A stretch of DNA of 32,967 nucleotides from a virus. The notes beneath the pieces were generated by a model. It ran no database searches. It was given only the letters and a program-made list of their open reading frames with translations, and was not told the origin of the DNA. Made by a program: the position numbers and the translations under genes. Location: the IMG/VR virus record IMGVR_UViG_3300030116_001362, positions 1 through 32,967 of that record. One strand, written 5' to 3'. This document shows, piece after piece, positions 1-7,760 of the stretch (positions within the stretch are counted from its first letter, which is position 1; each line of letters starts with the position of its first letter).

Positions 1-243
1 AAGTATCCTAATGGCAGGCATAACTCTAACCCTTCTAAAGCCGTTGACGTTACCCCTTATCCTGTGGATTGGGAAGACAGGGAACGACAAACCCTCTTTG
101 CTGGGTTCGTTATTGGCATTGCTAGGGGCATGGGCCATAAGATAAGATGGGGTGGTAATTGGGATATGTATGAAGAGAAAGGGAGATGGGAAGTAAAAGA
201 TAACAGATTTGATGATTTTCCACACTTTGAAATAAAAGAATAA
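1..243 (+). CDS. Peptidase M15-type endolysin, C-terminal part (5' truncated)
   Basis: An open frame enters from the left edge and runs 80 codons to TAA at 241-243. The visible part resembles phage zinc peptidases of the M15 family (L-Ala-D-Glu or D-Ala-D-Ala peptidase endolysins), which cut peptidoglycan cross-bridges at lysis. Visible signatures, numbered from the window edge, are H7 followed by PSKAVDVTPYP with D16 as candidate zinc ligands, the WGGNWD block near residue 50, and a terminal DFPHFEI with H75 as third ligand or catalytic region. The true start lies outside the window. The stop overlaps the next ATG by one base (TAATG), so it is probably co-translated with the structural genes. 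Family assignment is good; exact bond specificity is not determined. Confidence 0.85.
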   Translation, partial: KYPNGRHNSNPSKAVDVTPYPVDWEDRERQTLFAGFVIGIARGMGHKIRWGGNWDMYEEKGRWEVKDNRFDDFPHFEIKE

Positions 244-1970
244 TGCCCGGAACTACAGATACGAAGAAGGCAAAAGTCCCATTGGGTTCTTTTATAATGA
301 ACTATGGAAGTTCTAGGATGTATCCAGAGCTAGAGCCTTTAGCAAGGATGTTCAGTGCTGACAAAGATGATATGTCAAAAAGTCAAAATGTGATATTAAC
401 AAATGGTGAAATTTATTTTCCACCAGATGCTGTTGAGGCAATAGGAGTAGAGAAATTGGAATACATGAACAATAAATCAAAAGATGGTGCTCACGATGCT
501 ATTGATAAAGAAATGGCAATGAATTTATTAAAAAGCATAAAACCAATGTATGGTGGTGGTAATGTTATGCCAATGGGAACCGGTGGGATGTTAGACAACT
601 ATGCTGGTGGTGGTTCAATTATGAATCAGTATGGTCATGGTGGTATGGTAAACAAAGACATGATGAGTTATAAACATGGTGGAAAAGTTCATAAAAATTT
701 AAAACCAGTCCCAAAAGACAATCCCGGCCTAGGTAAACTACCAGAGGCTGTTAGAAACAAGATGGGTTATATGCAAGAAGGTGGAGAGGTTATGAATTAC
801 CTTAATACTGCTGGTTTATATAATCGTTTTTTATTAGAGGCTGGAAAGGATGCAATACCACAAAGAGAGTTGTTGTTGTATCAAGCCTTGCAGAGTCCAA
901 GCACAAACAGAGAATCGTATTTAGATTTGTATGATTCTTTTCGTAAAAACAACACTAATAGAAACTTTATGAAAGATGCGAGTATTACATCTGCTCTTTT
1001 AAATCAATCCGGTATGGAGGGCATTAGTGAGTCGGACAGTTTAAAACTTGTAAAATCTTTATCACCTGAAGGAAAAAGGCTTTACGATGCTTTATATTCA
1101 GAAAACGGTATGCAGGAAGGTGGAGAAGTGCAGGATTCTTTGATGGGCATGATGGGTGGTGGTATGGCTAACAAAGCTATGAAAGGCTATCAGGAAGGTG
1201 GTAAAGTTTCCCTAAAAGACTACGCTGGGCTAGTAGGAGATATGGTTACTGCATTTGGTGGCGACCTGCCAAAAGGAATGTATACACCGGAGGGGGGATT
1301 GACTCGTGAAGGTTTTGCACAAAAATTTAATTTAGATCCTGAAAGTGTTAACATAGACACTCTTTCATTTTCTAATCCAGCAAATTATATGTTTGAAGTA
1401 AGTGGTAAGAAAAAAGATTCTGGGGCCGATGTAACCGGAACAACTAGGGCAACTGGATCATTGCCAATAGAAGGATTGCTCGACACCGTTATGGAAAAGA
1501 ATATAGAAGACCCTTTTGAACGTATGCGTTTCCAAGTTGATTTAAGTAATATAAAAAAAGCCATATCTTATAAAAATGGAGGTATGGTAGGTTATCAAGA
1601 AGGTGGGATGATAGGCCCGCCATTACCACCAGAAATGATGGGGCAGGCAATGAATCAGCAATTAAGTGATAGTATTGACATGAGAATGGCTAACCCACAA
1701 ATGGGCGGTGATCTTGGTATAGTTCGTCAAGAGTCAGATGCAATAGAAAAGGCAATGAAAGACAACATTGCTAGAAATGCTAGACTAGCACTCCAAAAAA
1801 GGAGATTAGATATGATCATTTCAGAACAAATGCAGAACGTGGAAGATCAAGAAATGGAAAAATCAATGGCTAGAGACTTAGTAGAGTTCTTTAAAATGCA
1901 AACAATGCAAAGAGGTAGGGATGCAGTAATAGAAGGTATGGGAGACCAGCCAATGAGACTGCTTAGGTAA
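243..1970 (+). CDS. Virion-associated protein with dispersed Y-x-x-GG-x-V motifs
   Basis: 575 aa, function not recognised. The most visible feature is a short degenerate motif, roughly Y-(Q/K)-(E/H/N)-G-G-(K/M/E)-(V/I), at about nine sites: near residues 103, 120, 130, 143, 176, 290, 316, 443 and 451. Between copies are ordinary soluble segments, including a helical domain about 185-285 and a mixed domain about 322-437. The C-terminus (about 495-550) is a charged, Met-rich helix. No signal peptide or membrane helix is seen. The gene sits between endolysin and portal, overlapping each by one base, which suggests a structural or packaging-related role. Similar Gly-Gly motif proteins are, from memory, common and uncharacterised in uncultured marine phages. 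A further motif of this kind occurs in the protein at 20152-21855. Confidence 0.8.
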   Translation: MPGTTDTKKAKVPLGSFIMNYGSSRMYPELEPLARMFSADKDDMSKSQNVILTNGEIYFPPDAVEAIGVEKLEYMNNKSKDGAHDAIDKEMAMNLLKSIKPMYGGGNVMPMGTGGMLDNYAGGGSIMNQYGHGGMVNKDMMSYKHGGKVHKNLKPVPKDNPGLGKLPEAVRNKMGYMQEGGEVMNYLNTAGLYNRFLLEAGKDAIPQRELLLYQALQSPSTNRESYLDLYDSFRKNNTNRNFMKDASITSALLNQSGMEGISESDSLKLVKSLSPEGKRLYDALYSENGMQEGGEVQDSLMGMMGGGMANKAMKGYQEGGKVSLKDYAGLVGDMVTAFGGDLPKGMYTPEGGLTREGFAQKFNLDPESVNIDTLSFSNPANYMFEVSGKKKDSGADVTGTTRATGSLPIEGLLDTVMEKNIEDPFERMRFQVDLSNIKKAISYKNGGMVGYQEGGMIGPPLPPEMMGQAMNQQLSDSIDMRMANPQMGGDLGIVRQESDAIEKAMKDNIARNARLALQKRRLDMIISEQMQNVEDQEMEKSMARDLVEFFKMQTMQRGRDAVIEGMGDQPMRLLR

Positions 1971-4000
1971 TGGATAAAGACCCTAGAGCTTCCTATAACG
2001 AAGAACTATATCGCCAATGGCGTGATTCAAGATCTGATTGGGACACAGAGGCCCGTAAGGATATTGACTTTTATCTTGGGAATCATTTCAGTCAAGATGA
2101 ATCTGATGAGTTGTCTCAGAGAAATCAGGCAGACATACCAATGGATAGGATTTCTGCCGCTATTGAAAAATTTAAAGCAGTACTAACATCCAGACCACCA
2201 GCGTTTACGATAACCCCTAGAGAAGATTCCGATGTGCAGGTTGCTACATTGTGGAGAACAGTCATGGGTTATGTGTGGCAAAACTCAGATGGTGACTGGC
2301 AGATGAAACAGGCAATACAGGATTATGCTACTACCGGCATGGGGTATCTGTATGCCTACATTGACTCAGAATCAGATTTCGGTAGAGGTGACGTTAAGTT
2401 CACTTATGTTGACCCGTTTAGAGTGTACGCATCTCCCAGCTCTAGAGATCGTTGGTTTGGCGATTCGGATGGCATTATCCTTTCCACCATCCTAACGGGA
2501 GAACAAGCCGTCAACCTCTACCCTGAATTAGCAGATAAACAAGACCCGCTTACTGGAGAGGTGATACCCGGACTTATAAACGACATATCTGGGTTTACTT
2601 ACGATGAAGAAGATTACCCAGCATCACAAAATAAAAACTCAATGGTGGTGTTTACACCAGCGGATGTAAAAGATAAAGACTACTATCAAGTAAAAAAGTA
2701 TCAGGTACTAGAAAGATTTTATAAAGTCAAAGTTCCTTACTACAGGGTCATTGACATGCAGACACAGGATGAAGACATTCTGTCTCAAGAAGAGTACGCC
2801 AAGTTCTATCAGGAAAACACAGAAGCATTTGACATTGGTGCATTTACAGCTATAGAGGTGTTACAGACTAGGGTAAAGGTATGTGCATCAATGGGAGAAG
2901 TTGTCTTGTATGAACAGATTTTAAATACGGATGAGTATCCGATCATACCACTTCCCAACATTTGGACTGGTACTCCATATCCAAAGTCTGATGTGTCTAG
3001 GGCCAGACCAATGCAAAGGCTTCTAAACAAGTTGTGGTCTTTGGCACTGTCTCATGCACAGGCATCAGCAGGATTAAAGCTTTTAGTACCTTTGGGTAGT
3101 GTGGACGACATAGATCAACTTGAAAAAGACTGGGCTAACCCGAACGCAGTCATTGAAGTGGATTCATCCCAAGGCGAACCGCACTACCCTGCTCCTCAAC
3201 CGCTTGCTGGTGAGTTCTATAGGTTGATACAGCAGTCAGAGTTTTACATAGATTTTATCTTTGGCCTACCAGAAATGATGCATGGGTTTGCAGAGAAAGC
3301 TCCAGAGACTATGAGGGCTACAGAAAGAATGATAGCACTGGGTAGCGAAAGACCAAAGTCCAAACTCCGAGACATAGAGTTTAGTATTAACAAATTGGGT
3401 AAGGTTTTGTATAACTTGTCCAAAGGTCACTATACCTACAAAAAGATTTTTAGACTGGCACAGCCAAATAACAACATCACAGAGGTTATGGCAAACTTCT
3501 ATACAGATGTATCTCAGGCAATCTTAGACCTGAAGAAAGAAAGGCACATGCTAGACCAGCACGATGTAAGAATTGAACCGGGTTCAACAATGCCGTCCAG
3601 CAAGTATGCAGAACTAGCTGTATATCTAGAAGCGTTCCAGATGGGCATTGTAGACCGTTATGAAGTATTGAAGAAGAATCCTGAGTTATTTGACAAGGAA
3701 GGTATTATGAGAAGGACGGAAGAAAAGCAGTTGATGCAACAGCAGATACAGGCAATGGAAGCTCAGATAAAGAATTTGCAAGGTGACTTGCAGACAGCCC
3801 AAAGAGAATCTGTCAGCGATAGAAAGAGAGTCGAAGTTGAGAAGTTCAAATCACGTTTGAGCGAAATCAATTCCGAGTCTAAGGCTGATAGAAGGGTACA
3901 ACGTGGAAAACTAGAAAACGAGGTGAAGCTTGAGGTGGAGAAATTGGCTAACAATCTCAAAGATGTACAGAGAAAAGTCAGTTCTGCTCCAGAAGCCTAA
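1970..4000 (+). CDS. Portal protein, P22-like
   Basis: 676 aa. Portal proteins form the dodecameric ring at the capsid vertex through which DNA is packaged and ejected. The sequence has the layout of the P22-type portal family: an N-terminal helical region with WDTEARKDIDFYLGNHF, then RPPAFTITPREDSD (about 76-90), the segment DYATTGMGYLYAYID (about 118-132), VDPFRVYASPSSRDRW (about 147-162), and a central clip/stem region with FIFGLPEMMHG. Residues from about 585 to the end form a Gln/Lys/Glu-rich coiled coil, plausibly a barrel-like extension. The length is typical for podovirus portals. The start ATG overlaps the preceding stop by one base. The scaffold and capsid genes follow directly, as expected. 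Confidence 0.9.
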   Translation: MDKDPRASYNEELYRQWRDSRSDWDTEARKDIDFYLGNHFSQDESDELSQRNQADIPMDRISAAIEKFKAVLTSRPPAFTITPREDSDVQVATLWRTVMGYVWQNSDGDWQMKQAIQDYATTGMGYLYAYIDSESDFGRGDVKFTYVDPFRVYASPSSRDRWFGDSDGIILSTILTGEQAVNLYPELADKQDPLTGEVIPGLINDISGFTYDEEDYPASQNKNSMVVFTPADVKDKDYYQVKKYQVLERFYKVKVPYYRVIDMQTQDEDILSQEEYAKFYQENTEAFDIGAFTAIEVLQTRVKVCASMGEVVLYEQILNTDEYPIIPLPNIWTGTPYPKSDVSRARPMQRLLNKLWSLALSHAQASAGLKLLVPLGSVDDIDQLEKDWANPNAVIEVDSSQGEPHYPAPQPLAGEFYRLIQQSEFYIDFIFGLPEMMHGFAEKAPETMRATERMIALGSERPKSKLRDIEFSINKLGKVLYNLSKGHYTYKKIFRLAQPNNNITEVMANFYTDVSQAILDLKKERHMLDQHDVRIEPGSTMPSSKYAELAVYLEAFQMGIVDRYEVLKKNPELFDKEGIMRRTEEKQLMQQQIQAMEAQIKNLQGDLQTAQRESVSDRKRVEVEKFKSRLSEINSESKADRRVQRGKLENEVKLEVEKLANNLKDVQRKVSSAPEA

Positions 4001-4019
4001 AGACATCTAAGGAGAAACT

Positions 4020-4805
4020 ATGTCAACACTAGAACAACAGGAAATGAATATCCCCGCCGAACAGCCCGGTGCTAATAGTACTTTTGAAGAGGATATCATC
4101 AGTCAGCAGGCAGGCCCACAGCTTGTCGCTGAAGCTCAAGAACCAGTACAGGAAGAAGTTCCTGCTGTAGATTATGAAGCTGAGGCTAAAAAGTTTCAGT
4201 CTATGTATGATCGGTCACAGGCCGAAAATGCTAAACTGCAACAAGGTGCTCAGATACTACAGCTATTAGAACAGAGGCCTGATTTAGTTCAGGTTCTTGA
4301 GGATGGTATAGCCGGAAACAGAACACAACAGCAACCAGAGCAAACAGTAGGTAAGGATGATTTCAATCCTTGGGATGCGTTTACAGATGAAAACTCTGAA
4401 TCAGGACGGTACGTTAATAACAAGATAGAGAATCTGGTACAACAGAGATTGCAATCTGCGTTATCCCAACAACAGCAACAGATACAGGCTGAAATGCAAA
4501 TGCAAAACACTGTGAATGAACTGAGGGGAACTTATAAAATGTCCGATGGTGACATTCAAGAGTTCTTGCAGTTTACGACACAGCCTAAAGAGAGAGTAGG
4601 TTTAAACAATCTAGTCAAACTTTGGCAAATGCAGAGTGGTAAATCTGTTGCTAATAATGATACAATGGAAGCGGTAACTGCGGCACAGCAGGCTCCTCGC
4701 ACAGCAGGAGTTCTCCAAGGAGAGCCACCAATGCCTAGAAAGACGGATACAGACAATATGTTTGATTCAATCATGGCAACTGGGAGTTCTGGAAGATTAC
4801 CGTGA
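4020..4805 (+). CDS. Scaffolding-like capsid assembly protein
   Basis: 261 aa, acidic and very Gln-rich. The layout is disordered acidic N-terminus (about 1-45), a coiled coil with EAEAKKFQSMYDRSQAENAK (about 52-75), a Gln-rich central helical part (about 95-170) and a short charged C-terminus. Scaffolding proteins diverge quickly in sequence, so this call rests mainly on position between portal and major capsid protein plus helical, charged composition. A clear ribosome binding site (AAGGAG, about 4010-4015) precedes the ATG. An alternative is a minor head protein. It carries no protease motif that I can see. Confidence 0.7.
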   Translation: MSTLEQQEMNIPAEQPGANSTFEEDIISQQAGPQLVAEAQEPVQEEVPAVDYEAEAKKFQSMYDRSQAENAKLQQGAQILQLLEQRPDLVQVLEDGIAGNRTQQQPEQTVGKDDFNPWDAFTDENSESGRYVNNKIENLVQQRLQSALSQQQQQIQAEMQMQNTVNELRGTYKMSDGDIQEFLQFTTQPKERVGLNNLVKLWQMQSGKSVANNDTMEAVTAAQQAPRTAGVLQGEPPMPRKTDTDNMFDSIMATGSSGRLP

Positions 4806-4838
4806 TTAATAATAACCACATAACACAAAGGTAACAAA

Positions 4839-6209
4839 ATGGCAATATCATACAATTCTGGAGTATTAAAATCCAGTGATATTACTGCTACTACCTCTGA
4901 TGCTAGTGTAGGTCAAAGACCGGATAGAAGACGAATATTTAATTTCGGCGACAGAGTTGCCGAATTGGCTCCTGAGGAGTCTCCATTTTTCGTCTATCTA
5001 AATCAGGTTTCTAAAGCACCTACCGATGACCCAGTGTTCCGTTATTTGGAAAATCGTAACCGAATTAGCTTTACAGATCGTTCTTTACTTCTTAAAGGTG
5101 CTGTAAATGGTGGTTCCGCTGTTTCCGCAGGTTCTTCGTATTCATTTACTGTTGATACTGCTGGCGGTGCTACTGTTGACTACCTAGTAAAAGGAATGGT
5201 TTTGGCTGTCGGTACAGTTGATTCAACTGCTGGATACGGTCAGGCATTAGTTAGAGTAGAGTCAGGAGTAAGTCATGCAAGTTCTGATTCATCATTTACT
5301 GGTAAAATAATTGATGTATCTGCTGTCAGCGGAAGCAATGTTTTAGCTGATAATGACGTAGCTCAAATCATAGGTTCTTCCTATGAAGAAGGTTCTGGTT
5401 CCCCAGATGTATTCTCTTCTGAATTAGAAGATGACTTTGGGTACACCCAGATTTTTAAAACAGCGGCAGAAATGACCAACACTGCTTATGCAACTCGCTA
5501 TCGTGGGTATGCTGAAGAGTGGAATCGTATCTGGGCTACCAAACTGCGTGAGCACAAAATTGACATTGAAAGAGCTATGCTCTTCGGTCAAAGAGCTCGT
5601 GTAGGTGGTATCCAGTACACAGAAGGTCTAGTCGGTCACATCGTAAAGAATGTGTCACCAGTTGTGGACGATTCTGCACTTTCCTATTCTTCTGGAAGTG
5701 CATATCATCGTAGTGTTGCACAAGCTGAATTAACATACGATAGATTACTTAGTGATCTTGAAGTGATATTTGATCCAGCTAGAGGTGGAATGGCAGAAAA
5801 GCTAGTACTATGTAGTTTACCAGTCATTACATTCTTTAACAAGTTAGGTGACGGTGCGTTTCTTGATGCATCTATTGGTCATTCCAATGGCCCATTCAGA
5901 CTAAACATGGACTCAAGAGAAGGTGCTTTTGGACATTCCGTTATGGTAATTGATACCATTCATGGAAAGTTAAACCTCGTCAAAGAGCCATTGTTTAGAG
6001 GAATCGCATCTGGGTTTATGCTCATGGCTGATATGACACAACTTGCTTATCGTCCGTTAATCGGTAACGGTATCAATCGTGACACTCAGGTTATGACTAA
6101 CGTACAGGCGGCTGATGAGGATTTAAGGAAAGATATGATCTTAACCGAAGCTGGTTTAGAGATTACTCTTCCTGAGTCACACGCACTGTTCAACCTAGAA
6201 GGGGTGTAA
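4839..6209 (+). CDS. Major capsid protein, SU10/HK97-fold-like
   Basis: 456 aa, the expected size and position for the major capsid protein. The N-terminal region has FGDRVAELAPEESPFFVYLN (about 32-51), a motif I associate with the SU10-type branch of HK97-fold capsid proteins. A Ser/Gly/Val-rich beta segment (about 85-185) looks like an inserted surface domain. The conserved core follows, with long helix region EEWNRIWATKLREHKIDIE, then IFDPARGGMAEKLVLCSLPV and the C-terminal P-domain-like stretch to residue 456. No obvious cleavable delta domain beyond the separate scaffold gene is visible. The ribosome binding site AAAGG lies a few bases upstream. The decoration-protein candidate starts one base after its stop. 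Confidence 0.88.
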   Translation: MAISYNSGVLKSSDITATTSDASVGQRPDRRRIFNFGDRVAELAPEESPFFVYLNQVSKAPTDDPVFRYLENRNRISFTDRSLLLKGAVNGGSAVSAGSSYSFTVDTAGGATVDYLVKGMVLAVGTVDSTAGYGQALVRVESGVSHASSDSSFTGKIIDVSAVSGSNVLADNDVAQIIGSSYEEGSGSPDVFSSELEDDFGYTQIFKTAAEMTNTAYATRYRGYAEEWNRIWATKLREHKIDIERAMLFGQRARVGGIQYTEGLVGHIVKNVSPVVDDSALSYSSGSAYHRSVAQAELTYDRLLSDLEVIFDPARGGMAEKLVLCSLPVITFFNKLGDGAFLDASIGHSNGPFRLNMDSREGAFGHSVMVIDTIHGKLNLVKEPLFRGIASGFMLMADMTQLAYRPLIGNGINRDTQVMTNVQAADEDLRKDMILTEAGLEITLPESHALFNLEGV

Positions 6210-6210
6210 G

Positions 6211-6639
6211 ATGAGAGCTGATTATCTAAATAATAATAGCGGTAAAGCTGATCTTAAACTAAAAGTAGAGACTGTTAATGCGGCTAAAACCTTAACTGCT
6301 TTAGATTCTGGTAAGGTTTTTATGATTCAGCAAGACTCTGCTTATGAGATTACCCTACCATTGGCGGCAACAGCCGGTGCTGGATGGAACGCTAAGTTCA
6401 TCCTATCTGAAGTTGCGGCTAATGCAGTTACCATTGCTAACAATACATCTGAAGACACCATTGTTGGAACAACAGTTGGTGCTGACGGTAGTGCTGGTAG
6501 CAGTGCTGAGTCTGCTGTTGATGAAATTGTTTTCATCAGTGGTGCACAGTTAGGAGATCAGGTTGAGTTAATTTGCGATGGTACTTATTACTATGCCAAA
6601 GCACAGGCTCACGATGTCGCTCATATAACCATATCTTAA
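6211..6639 (+). CDS. Putative capsid decoration / head fibre protein
   Basis: 142 aa, predicted almost entirely beta. It carries a pattern seen in small trimeric phage surface domains: a TLTALDSGKVFMI strand, then YEITLPLA, an aromatic WNAKFIL strand, VTIANN, and a terminal GDQVELICDGTYYYAKA strand pair. It follows the capsid gene immediately, one base after its stop and with a purine-rich ribosome binding site inside the capsid stop region (AAGGGG). The combination suggests a protein that coats the capsid exterior and stabilises it. This is an inference from fold style and position; no enzymatic motif is present. Confidence 0.65.
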   Translation: MRADYLNNNSGKADLKLKVETVNAAKTLTALDSGKVFMIQQDSAYEITLPLAATAGAGWNAKFILSEVAANAVTIANNTSEDTIVGTTVGADGSAGSSAESAVDEIVFISGAQLGDQVELICDGTYYYAKAQAHDVAHITIS

Positions 6640-6661
6640 TCCGAATACATAAGGATAACAG

Positions 6662-6712
6662 TTTATAGTACTGTGGGGAGGTTCGATAAAGGTTCCTCCC
6701 CGAAACTATAAA
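6662..6712 (+). terminator. Stable two-stem RNA hairpin after the capsid genes (terminator or processing site)
   Basis: Two perfect arms are nested. The outer arms are TTTATAGT (6662-6669) and ACTATAAA (6705-6712); the inner arms are GGGGAGG (6675-6681) and CCTCCCC (6695-6701), closing a 13-base loop. No U-tract follows, so it is not a textbook intrinsic terminator. It sits between the abundant capsid/decoration genes and the next gene, whose ribosome binding site (AAAAGGA) begins inside the outer arm. Attenuation, RNase processing or mRNA stabilisation are all possible. Confidence 0.6.
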
Positions 6713-6722
6713 AGGATTGATT

Positions 6723-6929
6723 ATGAAAAAATGTATACATTGTAATAAGCAAAATAAAGAAGGCTGGTTTTACTGCAAGTCTTGCGGTAAACAAGCATCT
6801 GAAAGTAAGTTTACTACAAATATGTGGATGACTTCTGACTTAGGAAAAAGAACAGACGTTGAGTTTTCTACTCAAAGTATGAGTGAGAATGTAAAAAGCA
6901 TGAGGAAAAATTTAGGTTATGCCAGCTAA
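6723..6929 (+). CDS. Small zinc-ribbon protein
   Basis: 68 aa starting at ATG 6723, preferred over an in-frame TTG six bases earlier because AAAAGGA at 6710-6716 is correctly spaced for the ATG. The N-terminus has two CxxC knuckles, CIHC (residues 4-7) and CKSC (18-21), typical of a zinc ribbon. The rest is a charged Ser/Met-rich tail with no recognisable domain. Such small zinc ribbons often bind nucleic acid or partner proteins; which applies here is unknown. Its end overlaps the next gene by 11 bases. Confidence 0.75.
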   Translation: MKKCIHCNKQNKEGWFYCKSCGKQASESKFTTNMWMTSDLGKRTDVEFSTQSMSENVKSMRKNLGYAS

Positions 6930-7212
6930 AAAGAAGAGAGATCCAAAGCTTGTACGGGCTGGAGTAAGTGGATATAATAAACCAAAACGTACTCCAAACC
7001 ACCCAAAGAAATCACATGTGGTGGTTGCCAAAGTTGGGAGTACAACAAAATTAATTAGATTTGGACAGCAGGGAGTAAGAGGTGCTGGCAAGAATCCAAA
7101 GAGTAAAAAAGATAAAGCAAGACGTAAATCGTATTATGCAAGGCATAATGCACAAGACTCTAAGCCTAGCAAACTATCAGCAAGGTATTGGAGTCATAAG
7201 GTGAAATGGTAA
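6919..7212 (+). CDS. Small, strongly basic conserved phage protein
   Basis: 97 aa, extremely Lys/Arg-rich. It has a short conserved-looking core, KPKRTPNHPKKSHVVVAK (about 22-39) followed by IRFGQQGVRGAG (about 46-57), then a basic helix and a C-terminal YWSHKVKW. I recognise this arrangement from uncharacterised marine-phage proteins but cannot name a function. It is the first of three consecutive basic genes (6919, 7212, 7376), which suggests DNA binding or charge neutralisation of packaged DNA. It overlaps its upstream neighbour by 11 bases and its downstream neighbour by one. Confidence 0.78.
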   Translation: MPAKKKRDPKLVRAGVSGYNKPKRTPNHPKKSHVVVAKVGSTTKLIRFGQQGVRGAGKNPKSKKDKARRKSYYARHNAQDSKPSKLSARYWSHKVKW

Positions 7213-7376
7213 TGAATAAAAAGGTAAAAGCACCTACTGGTTATCATTGGATGAAAGCTGGTGCCGGTTATAAATTAATGAAGAACCCTAGGGGTGGATA
7301 CAAGCCACACAAAGGTGCAAGTTTAACTGCCAGTTTTAAAGTTCAAATGACACACGCCAAAAAGAAAAAGAAATAG
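7212..7376 (+). CDS. 54-aa basic mini-protein
   Basis: A short open frame that exactly fills the gap between two other genes: its ATG overlaps the preceding TAA by one base, and its TAG overlaps the following GTG start by one base. The protein starts MNKKVKAPTGYHWMKAGAGY, contains KNPRGGYKPHKGA, and ends in a run of lysines. The tiling, basic composition and similar style to both neighbours argue that it is real despite its size. Function unknown; probably nucleic-acid binding by charge. Confidence 0.7.
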   Translation: MNKKVKAPTGYHWMKAGAGYKLMKNPRGGYKPHKGASLTASFKVQMTHAKKKKK

Positions 7377-7759
7377 TGGCGACAGCAAAAAAAAGAGATC
7401 CCGCCAAGTGGGCAAGAGCAAAGGCTAAAGCTAAAAGAAAAATGGGTGGTAAGCACTCCGCTAGGGCTATGCAACTTGCTGTAAAGTACTATAAGGATAT
7501 GGGTGGGACATATTCTGGTAAAAAGTCATCTAAGAATAAATTATCAAAGTGGTCAAAACAAAAGTGGGATTATGTCGTTAAAGCAGATAAGAAAAAACCA
7601 AAAGCAAAGCGTGGACGTTATTTACCTGAATCAGTTAGGAAAAGTCTTAGTGCCTCTGAAAAAGCGGCTACAAACAGAAGGAAGAGAGCCGCATCTGCAA
7701 AAGGAAAGCCAAGGGCCAAGTACTCAAAAAAGATAGCAGGTAAGGTAAGAAGAGCATAA
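7376..7759 (+). CDS. Basic DUF5872-like protein
   Basis: 127 aa, GTG start overlapping the previous TAG by one base. The N-terminal half (about 1-40) is a Lys/Ala-rich helix with AMQLAVKYYKDMGG. The C-terminal half has the order KWSKQKWDYV (about 62-71), GRYLPESVRKSLSASEKAAT (about 81-100) and a basic tail, which I recall as the layout of the DUF5872 family found in phages and large eukaryotic viruses. No function is established to my knowledge. It closes the basic gene trio. Chromatin-like condensation of the phage genome or a role in capsid filling are guesses. Confidence 0.75.
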   Translation: MATAKKRDPAKWARAKAKAKRKMGGKHSARAMQLAVKYYKDMGGTYSGKKSSKNKLSKWSKQKWDYVVKADKKKPKAKRGRYLPESVRKSLSASEKAATNRRKRAASAKGKPRAKYSKKIAGKVRRA

Positions 7760-7760
7760 C

